From NCBI GenBank assembly GCA_018902545.1, contig JAHIQM010000005.1, forward strand, positions 1 through 64,000: 64,000 nt of DNA, given 5' to 3'. Positions 21,001-24,821 of this stretch are shown piece by piece. This stretch comes from Pseudomonadota bacterium (GTDB lineage: Bacteria; Desulfobacterota; Desulfovibrionia; Desulfovibrionales; Desulfomicrobiaceae). Below the pieces are notes generated by a model. The model worked only from the letters and a program-made list of their open reading frames with translations, searched no databases and was not told the origin of the DNA. Numbering within the stretch: the stretch's first letter is position 1; each line of letters begins with the position of its first letter. The position numbers were made by a program, and so were the translations under genes.

Positions 21001-22422
21001 CTGGTGCTGGCCGGCGGTGGGGGAATCAACACCCTGAACGTCAGCGACCGGGGCAACACCACCGGCCGCACTGGCGTGGCCATCACCGATCACGACATCA
21101 CCGGCATGACCGGCGACGCAGGCGGTTCCGGGATCATCGGTTTCGACGGCAGCTTCAGCGGCGGCGTAAACGCTTATTTTGGTTCGGGAGCGGACAGCAT
21201 CACCGTCGCAGGGGTCCTGCCCGGCAGGATCTTCGAGATCAGGGCCGGAGCGGGCGACGACACGGTCACGGCCGTCGATGCCGTTGCCGGTGAAGACGGG
21301 CTGCTGATCGTCTTCGGCGAAGGCGGCTCCGACACCATCGACGCTTCGGCCTGGAAGAGCGGCGCCATTCTCTTTGGTGACGGCGGCGCGGTCACGGCCC
21401 GGGGTTCGAAGACTCTGGAAAGACTGGTTTCCGTGGAGTCCACGGCGCCCTCCGGTGACGGAAACGACATTCTCATTGGCGGTTCCGGTGACGACATCCT
21501 TGTCGGCGGCGCCGGCGACGACCTGCTCAATGGCGGTGCGGGCAACGACGTCCTCATTGGCGATGCAGGCCGGGTGACCTTCAGAAACGGCGAGCTTTAC
21601 GAGGCCGGGACACTGGGCCGTTACAGCTCGTTCGACGGAAACGACACCCTCATCGGAGGCGCCGGGAACGACTTCATGTTCGGCGGGGCGGGGTCCGACC
21701 TGTTTTACGGTAACCTGTCCGAAGACGTGATGATCGGCAAATACGGCAAGGTCACCCTGAGCGGCGGCAAGGCTGATGAAGTCATTGCCATGGGTGACCT
21801 TATCAGTCGGACCATGATCGACCTCTACAGCATCGGGGAAACCCATGGCGAGACCAGGGGCCGCACGGCCGGGCCGGGCGCGCCCCTCACCACGGAACCC
21901 GCGCCCGACGCGCTGGAGATCGAACAGGTGCGGTCCGAATCGAGCTACTCCCGCCGGGTGAGCCATCATGGCGGCCAGTCGGTTCCGGCAGCCCAGGCGC
22001 AGCCCGGAAATGACGCAGCCCCGGCGGACGGCCCGGTCCAGGAGCAAGGGGCTGCGGCAGAGGAAGCGGCCGGGCTGTGGCCCGCCGTTTTTGGCCCGCG
22101 GCAGTCCGGCGGCGAGCCTTCCGTGCTGGCGCTAGAGCCGGAGGAAGCGCTCTCTGCGGCCCGTGAAGACGCGCAGTCGACGGGCCTCCAAGGCGCCGTG
22201 GCCGGCCTGACCTGCCTGGGCGCGCTGTCGACCCGGGGCAGGGATGAAAAGCGTCGTCTGACCTCCGAAGAACTGGAGGGTTTCGCCAAGCCCAAGGGCC
22301 GGAGCTGGAGCTGGGACGGGGAAAGGCTGTGCGACGAGGAGAAGACGGATTCTTCCCCTGCGCGGCTGGTTACTATATCGGGATTCACCGTTGAAAAAAA
22401 ACGTCAGGCTGCGGACGTATAG
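1..22422 (+). CDS. Giant repetitive surface/adhesin-like protein with RTX repeats (5' end outside window)
   Basis: One frame is open from base 1 to the TAG at 22420, giving over 7,470 residues with the N-terminus missing. From left to right: glycine/alanine/threonine-rich beta-strand repeats (about residues 1-3100), beta-helix-like sequence (about 3100-4480), a tandem array of about 90-residue domains ending in motifs such as IGGLTSGQTYYV (about 4490-5890), more beta-helix-like repeats, RTX nonapeptides such as GGSGDDILVGGAGDD (about 7155-7240), and a Glu/Ala/Pro-rich tail of some 210 residues. RTX repeats bind calcium in exported proteins, so a secreted adhesin or surface filament is likely. 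No enzyme domain was recognised. The downstream genes look like dedicated export or anchoring factors. The N-terminal signal cannot be seen, so the export route is an inference from neighbours. Confidence 0.9.
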   Translation, partial: YNIGDGTAIGGLTDGTIYYAITEGTTKVKLATTAANAKAGTAIDLTSAGSGTQSLTVESAAPASGGGNLGIGASVALNISNTTALAQIADTAVIAGSINDITLSADSISKATTTSTAGGDAAGGSGVGIGGAISIAVLNTDTKAYIGSGSALTLGGDLSASATHRGVVVTKADGAASGGSAAVGIALGLNVVDDSAVATTQREIDAAGDVSFTALNSMTSTAVAKASAKGAEGEKEDGSTPTNGVDQQVGDQRGLADKKATEAGTKGSGTTETPKAETSDGGVSVAAAVGVNITLSESKAYLPDNNTVSAGGTLTLSASNNTDATSKADGSAVDPNNTSVGIGAAVALNYTDIQNKASIGTGANVTANGLVIEAKMAGEEKSFAATDVSAIRDSIDVGTDNGLQTGDTVVYDNGGGASIGGLTSGETYYAVMDNIRSFNILPSTIADFVSCLQDLGIDPGADVVNTFKTVMSTLGVNINDSLLGTVGYKDNWIDLGADHFLKDGDLVVYSKANLLNLGAVDGLKEGATYAVKLIAGTNRIQLLDPDTKTVQDLKFSLENISLFDHKLTIVNPAAVKLAATAEDALQGKTIDLTAGASGTGQKLIEKTHSFSADAQSGAGASKVGVAGSLALNIVTNHTEAVIKSGATVAAGSGDVVLMAVNTQNDSVKAASKVSGGNVGVGASIALNVLPVNVTRAEIENTALLTGGDDLTLVADSHHAVWTTAKAGAAGGTAVSPVVAVAYVDNDTTARIGSESHASTLTLTGGLTVQARHTATAQTTADASVASDKVGVGAAVGISIIVDATTATVARDITAGGAADIKASATQVSHVDITASAKGNKSKEDGGKDGDETAQSQADGATGGTKTLPKAQDNVDTANTNATSKTGDANGQNGSGSASVGVAAAIGVNWVTSDTTASIADGLHVSAGGALGILAESETDLATMVVGASISTDSENQDNKTNVGAAVGLNVADVSNRALIGAGATVEANGITVKAVTPTGKTNDARVWALAIGGGKSANGVAGSAGINVLVMDTEASVGEDAHLTSSGGIAIEADNAMGYQNIAGGGGVGKKAGVGIAVAANIIVQNTDAFLGVDSHADAQGMLSVDATSSITPLKLDIPGLPSVSPEISSIAAGGGVSTDSEAKAAVGGSAIVDVLVQNTHASIGEGAQINATTGFAPGANQGVSVDASSTTRIVNGAGGIAVAFGGTGVGIGLDVGVIVKDTSASIGPSAKVIADKDVIVQAKSTEDLMSLAMSAGVSKDNGIAGALAVSVLTAGTRATIVGSTVDAGGDVSVTASGTSEINTIALGVGASGKTAVGAAGAVNVITNTIEAEISGSTVTAGGDVSIEATNSAIIRALGLAVAGSGENAVAVTGQGNVVVNTARAAITGGSTVTAVGNVILSARDEAPSLFPDWIISEEQQDALDEYLEDSPIDLRASILALNVSIAGTGQKAVGVSLMGNAVANTIQAQITGSTVRAGVDASGDVVKPDSDVFLTSYSKAGILAVSVGVGASGDLAIQGTAFGNVITNRVAAAISGGSNVRAADQVGLTATDDSSIRSLGLSIALSGSNAISGIIGANVITNQVTARIAGSTVTSGGALGLSALSDADIMGFAGGVAASGSTAVQVTMAGNVVTNTTRAVIENEGASRSIVNAGGAANLSAKDSSTIDALAFGVSGSGSTAVGVALAANAIVNTIETRISGSTLETDSTLSLATESSSIIRALAIGVAGSGSTAVQVSALGNAVANTVKAEISGGSIVTAAGDVTLKASDIAPSMIPNWIVPANRAAELNGNLAGAPIDLSGNILAAMVSVAASGSVAVNAALVGNVIANTIDAEITDSVVHSTGGAVDVDALSKAGIMALTIGVAGSGSVAVNATGYGNVITNRVKAAISAGSTVTADGLVDLTAKDQSMIRSLGVSVAGSGAVAVGALIAANVITNTVVAEISGSTVTSGGALGVAAISDSSILSLAGGVAASGTVGVLVSLTGNVITGETSALVSGSTLAVGGAMTTRASNTSTIDALAFGVAAGTVGVGVAFSANVIVNTTEALISGSTLTNAASLQVLAESSAIIRSLAVNVGAGAVGVNVNVLGNALTSIVQASVKDSTVTANGDIVISALDQAPSSIPDWIIPDQYQEDLESIFDDTPIDLNANILSATINVGAGAVGVNVALVGNLVINTTEAMIDNSAVTSTTGKVALDSASESGITSLNVGVAGGAVAVNVVGYGNDITSIVGSTVENGSVIDAGGAVAITAENTASIHALGIGVAGGAVGVGVMAAGNLIDSTVDATVDASEVTSGTTLDITALSDAKIMALTGGVAAGGVGVHVAFSGNMITGFTTAEAVSGSVLDAGAAMTIQAENSSIIDALSFGVAAGGVGVGLALSANVIVNTTEALISGSTITGDSSLSVLSESSAIIRSLAVNVGAGGVAVNISVLGNMVTSDVRSAISGSTVTAAGNILVSAQDLAPSFIPDWIVPAQYQADLAASLADSPIDLDANILAVNVSVAGGGVAASGALTGNVITKTVQAEINDADVTSSLGSVALDASNSSGIIALTAGVGVAGSVALNITGFGNAIQSTVDASISNGSNVTAGTTASLSATDSSSITSVGLGLAGSGGVAINGTVGYNLITNSITAEVSGSSLTSTGAASLLATSGADILSFVGGVAGSGLVAAQLSLSINEIENTIRASIVDDDAGSSTVTARALILSATDASTIDSVAIGLSASGFAAGGAAVSKNLIANEVSATIAGSAVTATTGAVSLEAESSDIIRSYAIGVAGAGLGAANASLTLNDLGNTVTARVEDSTVKAGGDISLSASETAPTVVPNFNSAIAAPAGMVSALTSALNGNEVNPNANIVSFAGSISVGGMAALGAAVADNAIHGTVTAEIVDSTATSTGGSVTVSAASDAAIASLAAGFGASAGIAANASAVHNSLDSTIQAGIRGASTVSAAGNVTVESSDTSAIDALAFSLAGGYAAVGGAVVVNTVDNNTLAYIEGTSATEKAQIVKAASLHVDALSTADIRATSMGVTAGAVAVGATLSNSTVGGSTEAYIGPHTAIGKGVGLVVGSIDVSAQADSKAVATAYGLSAGIGAGSYNQAGATINTSVSAHADDADIIATGAVSIGAASNESAKARVVGVNAGLAAVGASNALTLLDTDVSASFSGRLAADSFSLSAARGNLDPYPYAATAHASGSAGALVGIDATFSKTTNNGSVSTSVADGSVIDVNAGTALSATSNTRQYADANSAAGGIVAVGFSRATSSSNTSVTVEVGDHVSMNGSSLSITADGLDDNFAISTAGSGGVVAGAASRSTTSNLSVTTVTVGDSTVMNVDGHLSMLAKHTAVFDGKTNSLTAAVVGASGAYVVNTVDADVAIDLGSSSLKAGAMDVVAHNIINKNVNSVNGYNVTAGAGGVLNAPAASSSTTIDNATLVTVAGGAALTTTGAGANLLRLATVNDITAVDKVRLDAGGAISVAKSSSAIINDSNTGEVRIGAATLTSSGDLEISSLTNASVQAHANAKTYGLAGYARGESDASVDADNDVVLMDDAVVKAAGDLFLMAGQNRAGDVNEYLVSARTELWNRTVLPISTNPLADGILKQDSTLTIRSGAWAGASGNVYLVAEKGEISVIGKGTGTDLYKEALEALGEIFGGDLSLEVKGGNGGEQSGTASVVAAGTVEAGVNNKRVLLVSDANGNWPDSSFNPEDGSLTVATFNGVKVATSAGVSYTIEGGSDLLAAIDERIARIIVIRDSYAGTSQIDEFNAQISILQTLRLDLVEAGAIVDFINVAAIEASSGDILITATSFTGNGTGALIAPSDTRVEIVNNSDYYLRTEAITIPEYSGGFIRMNYRELRPDEINSLATYICIDNTTAVDPSITIRNLSNLHAPSIEITGDISNLNGSLKVSTEGSIYLWSSLDDLEAGVSVRASVIDFYAGGDFVQASIPFMQNIGGEPNTNWNSVTSLAGINVDSGDTITVIRNADGTYSYSSSGITNTESVVSAVQGAVGADSAGVNGGSLIAGDKVFISAQYLNLNGYVQSGFPDKSITLAAPGTAAGDALQLAIEGFELDYQTKIANGDTVSPYYLLDLGKAAVGVGNAVYYNARDNRIEIRDIRIQGGFIQLYGQIVNTGSGTLQALDGYGQISIINESNYEIVINNLNAGQEIEGIIKIIDTFSDTTTIYHHIGNDTVVETIDANGVITESTLAGVSSTSYAPSNDQIYTWVTGQAKNIVEIRKKWQNSLNLWLIKIDALVADSASWQKVSYYTDFIPLQEGAYYSTNSSLDNVAYQYKYTRVELGSMGLVPNSDLDNLEDTIGIPLQDVNPYQKDTTFWKWVDYGGNVWIPFVGKVWVPFWVYVPVYQSYAEVVMTQPVKDIRTHTIAADHAINIRFSGYDSARVEIVSDQDVILQGSILNKDGATVITTNGSIERVADATGVVINSHDVRLFAGTGIGTQQPLLTSLGGGVITAYTRSGDISIHEILGDMTVRAVEIPFFDPFADADAVLEFSSGSVDSGNFSIEFAAAHGLSTGDVVQYSRGGGTAIDGLVHGTGYRVLVVNTTTVMLAEMTTDAAALTAAAQDMTQQGISAVHGLVIQLNGSMATGSGHSLTRGSGLAQSATADTVTSGVISFATDHGFRNGQAVVYSTGATPIPGLIIGRTYYVSVVDTRSIRLSGDRDSIISYLPQLVNLSSTGATGVDHSFAPTSGGTVVTLNPFILAPRMSLTPASVNDVLDTITFANAHNLNSGNFVTYRQGSDPIVGLTDGGGYYVIVTSETTLKLAESAADAESEISINFTGTSTDFSLLAERQTVSQSFAFHPVAAIGAYTSTLSFSSAHGFVQNQAVVYRDTSIASGDPVGNLTNGHTYYVDVVNATTIHLMDAADGTIIAIGIPGTLASAYKLESTQNLEAILPEAGVNVVSFAPKNSPQAAQGWLKLGAGHDFVIGDRVIYEITGTAASVSGLVSRASYYVYDVSADSVRLSASADADGILNIDKSGHTDTIGHSLRRVSANDNTFNPYSGLSAIEFQDVVETIGMAAQTNGTTLKLGGTAVVDGLEVIYRAGANDAIGGLGQATDFVVDVVADKTIRLSYEAGDSYLSYDFSATEANSTHLLTIGNDTVKIVSQNQSRFIVFDDAHDLIDNDKLKYSVSSGGTAIGGLVSGQTYLVWVLDARSIALALDDNDPEPKPIQLNFSAATGTHTFTTTNSTVLDVTVAGQNEYLFIAADRKLDDGESATYDSNGWIPITALQTVSTYYVNYVAEKTVSLKHGSGDSAVRLDFSEALGTNHSLSGVFVDPLAQNKYVVLNAAHGLTAGNQYEVVYTAADTAVGGLTSANTYTMTVIDSRTVTLSVAGALIELDFSSATAAGHALVGTGVTASFNPTVQDTFIVFASEHGFNTDETVTYAPGANTAIGGLTSGSSYFVIDNGDDTFSLSDVAGGPAIGFNFGTSTGDAHYLCSTENIASNHQYRDGQKVVFHSMSTAGTIDADAGGLIGLVAGHVYTVDVLSDGTFRLLADPDNPDSVVALEIDLEGLRSGAKYALSSLNELIVESASSRFVVGEAVRYESGSGSGVDSLTDGSVYYVRSINGNSVTLSATISGANLTVDMFTTMFQATAVSVDAIDGLVTDFHLVSLNALDLGVEHGFATSDSIIYHSDTPDIGLTNGASYTVVKVNATTIRLKDGLGHFVQLNPDTFGGGAHTFAYQAETNFAASAINDRPNVIELGVPHGLSRGDLVIYHKGADTASIGGLEDAGIYYADIVSDTAVRLALSLRDLTDGVFVEFDTSTVNTTGHRLGVVDTKNLNTVADVVSGDTINLGYAHGFTTGQSIIYDSGSGAAIGGLVDGQIYYVIVVTPTSFQLADSLDDILINNPVTERLGDTNSGVHVFTAAESDSSALGNVTLKAQGSILSFDNSSVIRGGLVTLEAGKTLGETGKMLLVDTAASSSSGLTGLANGDIFIKEISGDLNLISLESQIGDVTLTVASGHLRDSNRSESTDDLAVEELLSLWADMNLTGAAAQAAANQAVDAYLAMRNQEYATYWTYRERQDDPSTYDPNSRFEFSAQERAVYEEYYLGLGQEQGKSGAELDAFVADAITTLENKRTDEYHELHDRYGVFGDARIAGWRYDTSIAYEPDFDAATDMDAAADSIVIGTHIFATGQGVMYRVGTGGTALTGLKDGTIYYAVVVDSTTIRLAATQEDALAATPVIIDIAAGSGTHFFSEIEAIREGAAWSESELKYSVGAGWIKATADTTTAVEAPNIIGHNVTISAEAVGAKMQELIIDLGVGITNLTETQQLTLAASERKDMVIINGNDDTITFGSVHGLLSGDTVNLVDRWQLYSIGGVADGATYHAVVIDDFTIQLATSADGSGLVDITSHEVRVTSVEDVDIKASGKVKVTADTFVYLGSEQDMRIEQIVAGGLVQLKLDGSILDGLDETPGDPEVSSIIAGNLLLEAGRGSIGSSGDDFNVTILSGGTFIGRAEHSIWLTSTAGDLAVDVVFAREDVTLRTLDGSILDAYQTGNTNILAHSLNLISADSIGSAANALDIDLDPEGAVHARAMGDIALSETAGNLNVDLVFSEQADVYLTADFSILGRPSDIHADVIGNSIELTALRGAIGAANGEDLNINSAFSAPGTLTSTSQFNTYIHETAGDLTLFAVGSILGTAFIDSSGSIWNGNPGGSNVTSGMTRLYASDNIGAADNALQTLVGHLEGRSTNGEVYIHNTGHLIVGGVSGESEGILAVGSVRITASSPVTVTENITADNITIVATDDDIDGTVDTNDDIIVQSGVTLFATAGDILLCAGDDIILHAGASLVATGTITLNVDRCGDADASGSVVDLQGAIAGTALYINGGNDGDLVVLPHIVQPLPTFITFGSGDDTVLLGSNATPTSNTGGVAASIGDLLTIDGGDGFDTLWLDDSGNTAAASATLTDTTITGLGMAQGIVYAGLEELRVNFGNGDNTINIRSVAAGSTMTLATGDGNDTFNVSSDAPTNLGNLDGIRGDLVLAGGGGINTLNVSDRGNTTGRTGVAITDHDITGMTGDAGGSGIIGFDGSFSGGVNAYFGSGADSITVAGVLPGRIFEIRAGAGDDTVTAVDAVAGEDGLLIVFGEGGSDTIDASAWKSGAILFGDGGAVTARGSKTLERLVSVESTAPSGDGNDILIGGSGDDILVGGAGDDLLNGGAGNDVLIGDAGRVTFRNGELYEAGTLGRYSSFDGNDTLIGGAGNDFMFGGAGSDLFYGNLSEDVMIGKYGKVTLSGGKADEVIAMGDLISRTMIDLYSIGETHGETRGRTAGPGAPLTTEPAPDALEIEQVRSESSYSRRVSHHGGQSVPAAQAQPGNDAAPADGPVQEQGAAAEEAAGLWPAVFGPRQSGGEPSVLALEPEEALSAAREDAQSTGLQGAVAGLTCLGALSTRGRDEKRRLTSEELEGFAKPKGRSWSWDGERLCDEEKTDSSPARLVTISGFTVEKKRQAADV
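170..2990 (+). repeat. About 1.8-kb duplicated block in the giant gene
   Basis: Two consecutive blocks share the same order: a GLT/YY-type domain (near 28 and again near 1255-1580), a run of alternating beta-strand repeats, then a hydrophilic Lys/Glu/Asp/Gly-rich insert (starting near 697 with EKEDGS and near 2520 with KEDGGK), then another SVAAAVGVN/SVGVAAAIGVN strand repeat. The spacing of the inserts is about 1.83 kb. The copies are diverged at the protein level, so this is an old internal duplication. Confidence 0.6.
3840..8900 (+). repeat. Two-level repeat array (about 85-95 aa units inside about 350-aa super-repeats)
   Basis: The basic unit reads roughly ISGSTVTAGG... SSIIRALAIGVAGSG ...GNVITNT and recurs about every 260-290 bp. 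Every fourth unit carries a longer insert starting APSxxPDW(I) and ending (S/T)PIDL.ANIL. These inserts start at 4219, 5317, 6361, 7396 and 8458, so the super-repeat period is 1098, 1044, 1035 and 1062 bp. The last copy is the most diverged (APTVVPNF). Confidence 0.8.
13500..17650 (+). repeat. Tandem array of about 15 'GL(T/V)xGxxYYV' domains
   Basis: A domain of about 85-95 residues is repeated head to tail. Each has a strand like FASEHGFxTG(Q/D)xVxY, then IGGL(T/V)(S/D)GxxYYV, then a strand such as VVDxxTIRLA and a Leu/Asp-Phe-Ser ending. Recognisable Tyr-Tyr-Val cores lie near 13640, 13960, 14290, 14580, 14890, 15470, 15745, 15990, 16240, 16480, 16720, 16980, 17245 and 17520. Isolated copies occur near 40, 1280, 18520 and 19030. 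This looks like a stalk of extracellular Ig-like or similar beta-sandwich domains; the fold is an inference. Confidence 0.75.
21460..21730 (+). repeat. RTX (GGxGxD) calcium-binding repeats
   Basis: The encoded protein reads GNDILIGGSGDDILVGGAG, continues with GGAGNDVLIG, and after a 30-residue break has GGAGNDFMFGGAGSDLFYG. These match the hemolysin-type nonapeptide consensus that forms a calcium-loaded parallel beta-roll outside the cell. The block lies about 230 residues before the C-terminus, which is farther in than in many type I substrates. Confidence 0.85.
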
Positions 22423-22434
22423 TCCGGCCTTTTT
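22407..22434 (+). terminator. Intrinsic terminator overlapping the giant gene's stop codon
   Basis: The arms CGGAC (22412-22416) and GTCCG (22422-22426) pair, extended by GGC/GCC across a two-base bulge, and are followed by five T (22430-22434). The loop contains the TAG stop. It would separate the very long adhesin message from the genes behind it, at least partly. Confidence 0.55.
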
Positions 22435-22468
22435 CATACGGAGCCTGCAACATACAAGGAGTGAACAC

Positions 22469-22789
22469 GTGACTATGGAAGACAAGACGCCCCAGGAAAA
22501 GGCGGAAGACCAGGCGGGCCAGATCCGCTGGGACGGAAGCCGCATGCGTACCACGTACGCTAACGTCTGCAACGTATCGAGCACGCGCGAGGAAGTGGCG
22601 TTCATGTTCGGCGTCAACAAGAACTGGCACCCGTCGCAGAAGGATCTGGTCATCGAGCTTTCCGACCGCGTCATCATCAACCCTTACGCGGCCAAGCGTC
22701 TGGCCATTCTCCTGGCCAACACCATGAACGAGTACGAGAAGCGTTTCGGCGTGATCAATCTCGAAATCCCCGATGTCACGCCGCAATAG
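22469..22789 (+). CDS. DUF3467-family small protein
   Basis: About 106 residues. The core (TYANVCNVSSTREEVAFMFG, then a VIxLSDRVIINPYAAKRL-like stretch) matches the DUF3467 family, known from bacteria and archaea without an assigned biochemical role. The GTG at 22469 is chosen because AAGGAG (22456-22461) sits 7 bases before it; an ATG two codons later (22475) is the alternative. There is no signal peptide or membrane segment, so the protein should be cytoplasmic. It lies between the giant surface protein and the export-like genes, suggesting but not proving a link to them. Confidence 0.85.
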   Translation: MTMEDKTPQEKAEDQAGQIRWDGSRMRTTYANVCNVSSTREEVAFMFGVNKNWHPSQKDLVIELSDRVIINPYAAKRLAILLANTMNEYEKRFGVINLEIPDVTPQ

Positions 22790-22812
22790 GACGGGACGCG
22801 GACCTTTGCATC

Positions 22813-22840
22813 AGGCCCGGCACGGCGGCGTGTCGGGCCT
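22813..22840 (+). terminator. Strong hairpin after the DUF3467 gene
   Basis: Twelve-base arms AGGCCCGGCACG (22813-22824) and CGTGTCGGGCCT (22829-22840) pair with one G-T wobble around a GCGG loop. A T-rich stretch (GGTTTTCCCCTTGTTTTTT) follows about 11 bases later rather than directly, so termination is plausible but not textbook. Confidence 0.5.
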
Positions 22841-22960
22841 TCACGTGCCCGGTTTTCCCCTTGTTTTTTGACCAGATAGCTGGTTAACTGAGTACGTAAA
22901 AGGGATTTGGTCTTCTGCCTGCACCGGCGTCGCCTTTGCAGTTGATCAGGTTTCATCATT

Positions 22961-24799
22961 ATGAGCAGCAACACTACCATACAGCACTCTGCGCCGACCG
23001 GCGCAAGCCCTGTCCTGTCATGGGCCGAGTTTTCGTCGGCCTCGAGCACCCGGGAGTATTGCCAGGGGTGGATCGGGCTGCAGAGCGGCATGATTCCAGG
23101 CGTGATCCAGGGGATTCTGGTCACCGAGGGTGAAGACGGGCAGTTCATCCCCGCTGCGGTGTGGCCGTACGGCGGTGCGGACCCGGTCCGGCTGGCCGAG
23201 GCTCTGGAGCGGGTCATCGACGACGGGCGCGGCCTGGTGCTGGAACTGGACGCTGCGGACCGGTATGCGATGGTCTACCCCGTCCGGGTGGACGACAGGC
23301 TGTTCGCCGTGGTGGCCCTGGAACTGTCGGCGGACAACGAGGCCGATCTGAACCGGGCCATGGAGCAGTTGCAGTGGGGTTCCGCGTGGCTGGAGCTGCT
23401 CCTGCGCCGCCGGGAGGCCGACGAGGACAAGGCTCGCCTGCTGCGCCTCGGGACGGCCGTGGACATGCTGGCCCTGACCCTGGACCGCCCATCCTGCCGT
23501 GAGGCGGCCATGACCTTTGTCACGGAGCTGGCGGCCGCCGCCCAATGCGAGCGGGTCAGCCTCGGCTTTGTGCACGGGGGGTCCGTCGTCCTCGAAGCGG
23601 TCTCGCACAGCGCCGAGGTCGACCTGAAGATGAACCTGACCCGGGCCATCGAACGGGTCATGGACGAGGCCCTGTTGCAGCGCCGCGAGATATCCTGGCC
23701 CACGGACGACACCACTGTCATTTGCCGCGAGCATGAGGCTCTCTCGCGTCAGCAGGCCATGGTTTCGGTCCTGACCCTGCCCCTGTACGGCCAGGATCGC
23801 TACTATGGTGCCTTGACCGTCGAGCGCGCTGCTGAACAGCCTTTCAACGAGCGCGACGCGGAATTCTTTCGGGCCGTGGCAGCCCTGGCCGGCCCCATCC
23901 TGGAGGCCAAGCGCCAGGCCGGCCGCTCCGTTCTCGTCCACGTCCGCGCCAGCCTGGCCGAGGCGGCCGGACGGCTGCTGGGCTCCCGCTACTATGGCCG
24001 CAAGCTGGCCCTGGCGGCGCTGGCCTGCGTGGCCCTGTTCCTTTTCTTTGCCCAGGGGGACTACCGCTTGCGGGCGGACATCGCCCTGGAAGGGGGCATC
24101 CGCCGGGCCGTGACCGTGCCCTTCGACGGATTCATCCATCAGGCCCAATTCCGGGCAGGCGATCTGGTGAACGAAGGAGACGAGCTCTGCCTCCTCGACG
24201 ACCGGGACCTGCGCCTGGATAAAATGGTCACCGCCAGTCGCCTGCGGCAGCTGGAACAGCAGCTCCAGGAGGCTGTGTCCCTGCACGACCGCGCCCAGTC
24301 CAGCATCATCCGGGCGCAGCTTAACCAGGTCCAGGCCGAGCTGGACCTGGCTGACGCGCAGCTGGCCCGCACCCGTCTCACGGCACCGTTCCCCGGCCTC
24401 ATCGTCAGCGGGGACCTGAGCCAGCGCCTCGGCAGCGCCGTGAAGCAAGGCGACGTGCTCTTCGAGGTCACGCCGCTGGACTCCTACCGGGTCATCCTCA
24501 AGGTCGACGAGCGGCGCATCGCCGACGTGCGGGTCGGACAGCAGGGCGAACTGGTCCTTTTCTCCCTGCCCGGCCAGGAGTTCGGGTTCACGGTCAGCAA
24601 GATCACGCCCGTCGCGAGGGCCGAGGAGGGGCGCAATCATTTCCGGGTCGAGGCGACGCTGGATAGCGTGGACGAAACCCTGCGCCCTGGCATGGAAGGG
24701 GTGGGGAAAGTTGCGGTGGACAGGCGCAAGTTGATCCAGATCTGGATCAGGGGCATGCGCGAATGGCTCACACTCTTCTTCTGGAAATGGCTGCCTTGA
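22961..24799 (+). CDS. GAF-domain membrane fusion protein (HlyD family)
   Basis: 612 residues. The N-terminal 330 residues are cytoplasmic and include a GAF-like domain (about 155-320: CREAAMTFVTELAAAAQCER onward). A single membrane segment (about 347-366, LALAALACVALFLFFA) leads to a periplasmic HlyD-type region: biotinyl-lipoyl-like half motifs around a helical hairpin (about 420-460), ending in a short hydrophobic C-terminus (WLTLFFWKWLP). HlyD proteins bridge inner-membrane exporters to outer-membrane channels. A GAF domain on the cytoplasmic side suggests that a small ligand or partner controls the adaptor. The next gene starts 22 bp downstream, so these form an operon. The start has only a weak ribosome site. 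Confidence 0.8.
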   Translation: MSSNTTIQHSAPTGASPVLSWAEFSSASSTREYCQGWIGLQSGMIPGVIQGILVTEGEDGQFIPAAVWPYGGADPVRLAEALERVIDDGRGLVLELDAADRYAMVYPVRVDDRLFAVVALELSADNEADLNRAMEQLQWGSAWLELLLRRREADEDKARLLRLGTAVDMLALTLDRPSCREAAMTFVTELAAAAQCERVSLGFVHGGSVVLEAVSHSAEVDLKMNLTRAIERVMDEALLQRREISWPTDDTTVICREHEALSRQQAMVSVLTLPLYGQDRYYGALTVERAAEQPFNERDAEFFRAVAALAGPILEAKRQAGRSVLVHVRASLAEAAGRLLGSRYYGRKLALAALACVALFLFFAQGDYRLRADIALEGGIRRAVTVPFDGFIHQAQFRAGDLVNEGDELCLLDDRDLRLDKMVTASRLRQLEQQLQEAVSLHDRAQSSIIRAQLNQVQAELDLADAQLARTRLTAPFPGLIVSGDLSQRLGSAVKQGDVLFEVTPLDSYRVILKVDERRIADVRVGQQGELVLFSLPGQEFGFTVSKITPVARAEEGRNHFRVEATLDSVDETLRPGMEGVGKVAVDRRKLIQIWIRGMREWLTLFFWKWLP

Positions 24800-24821
24800 G
24801 GCGCCCAGGCCGGATTCGCGC

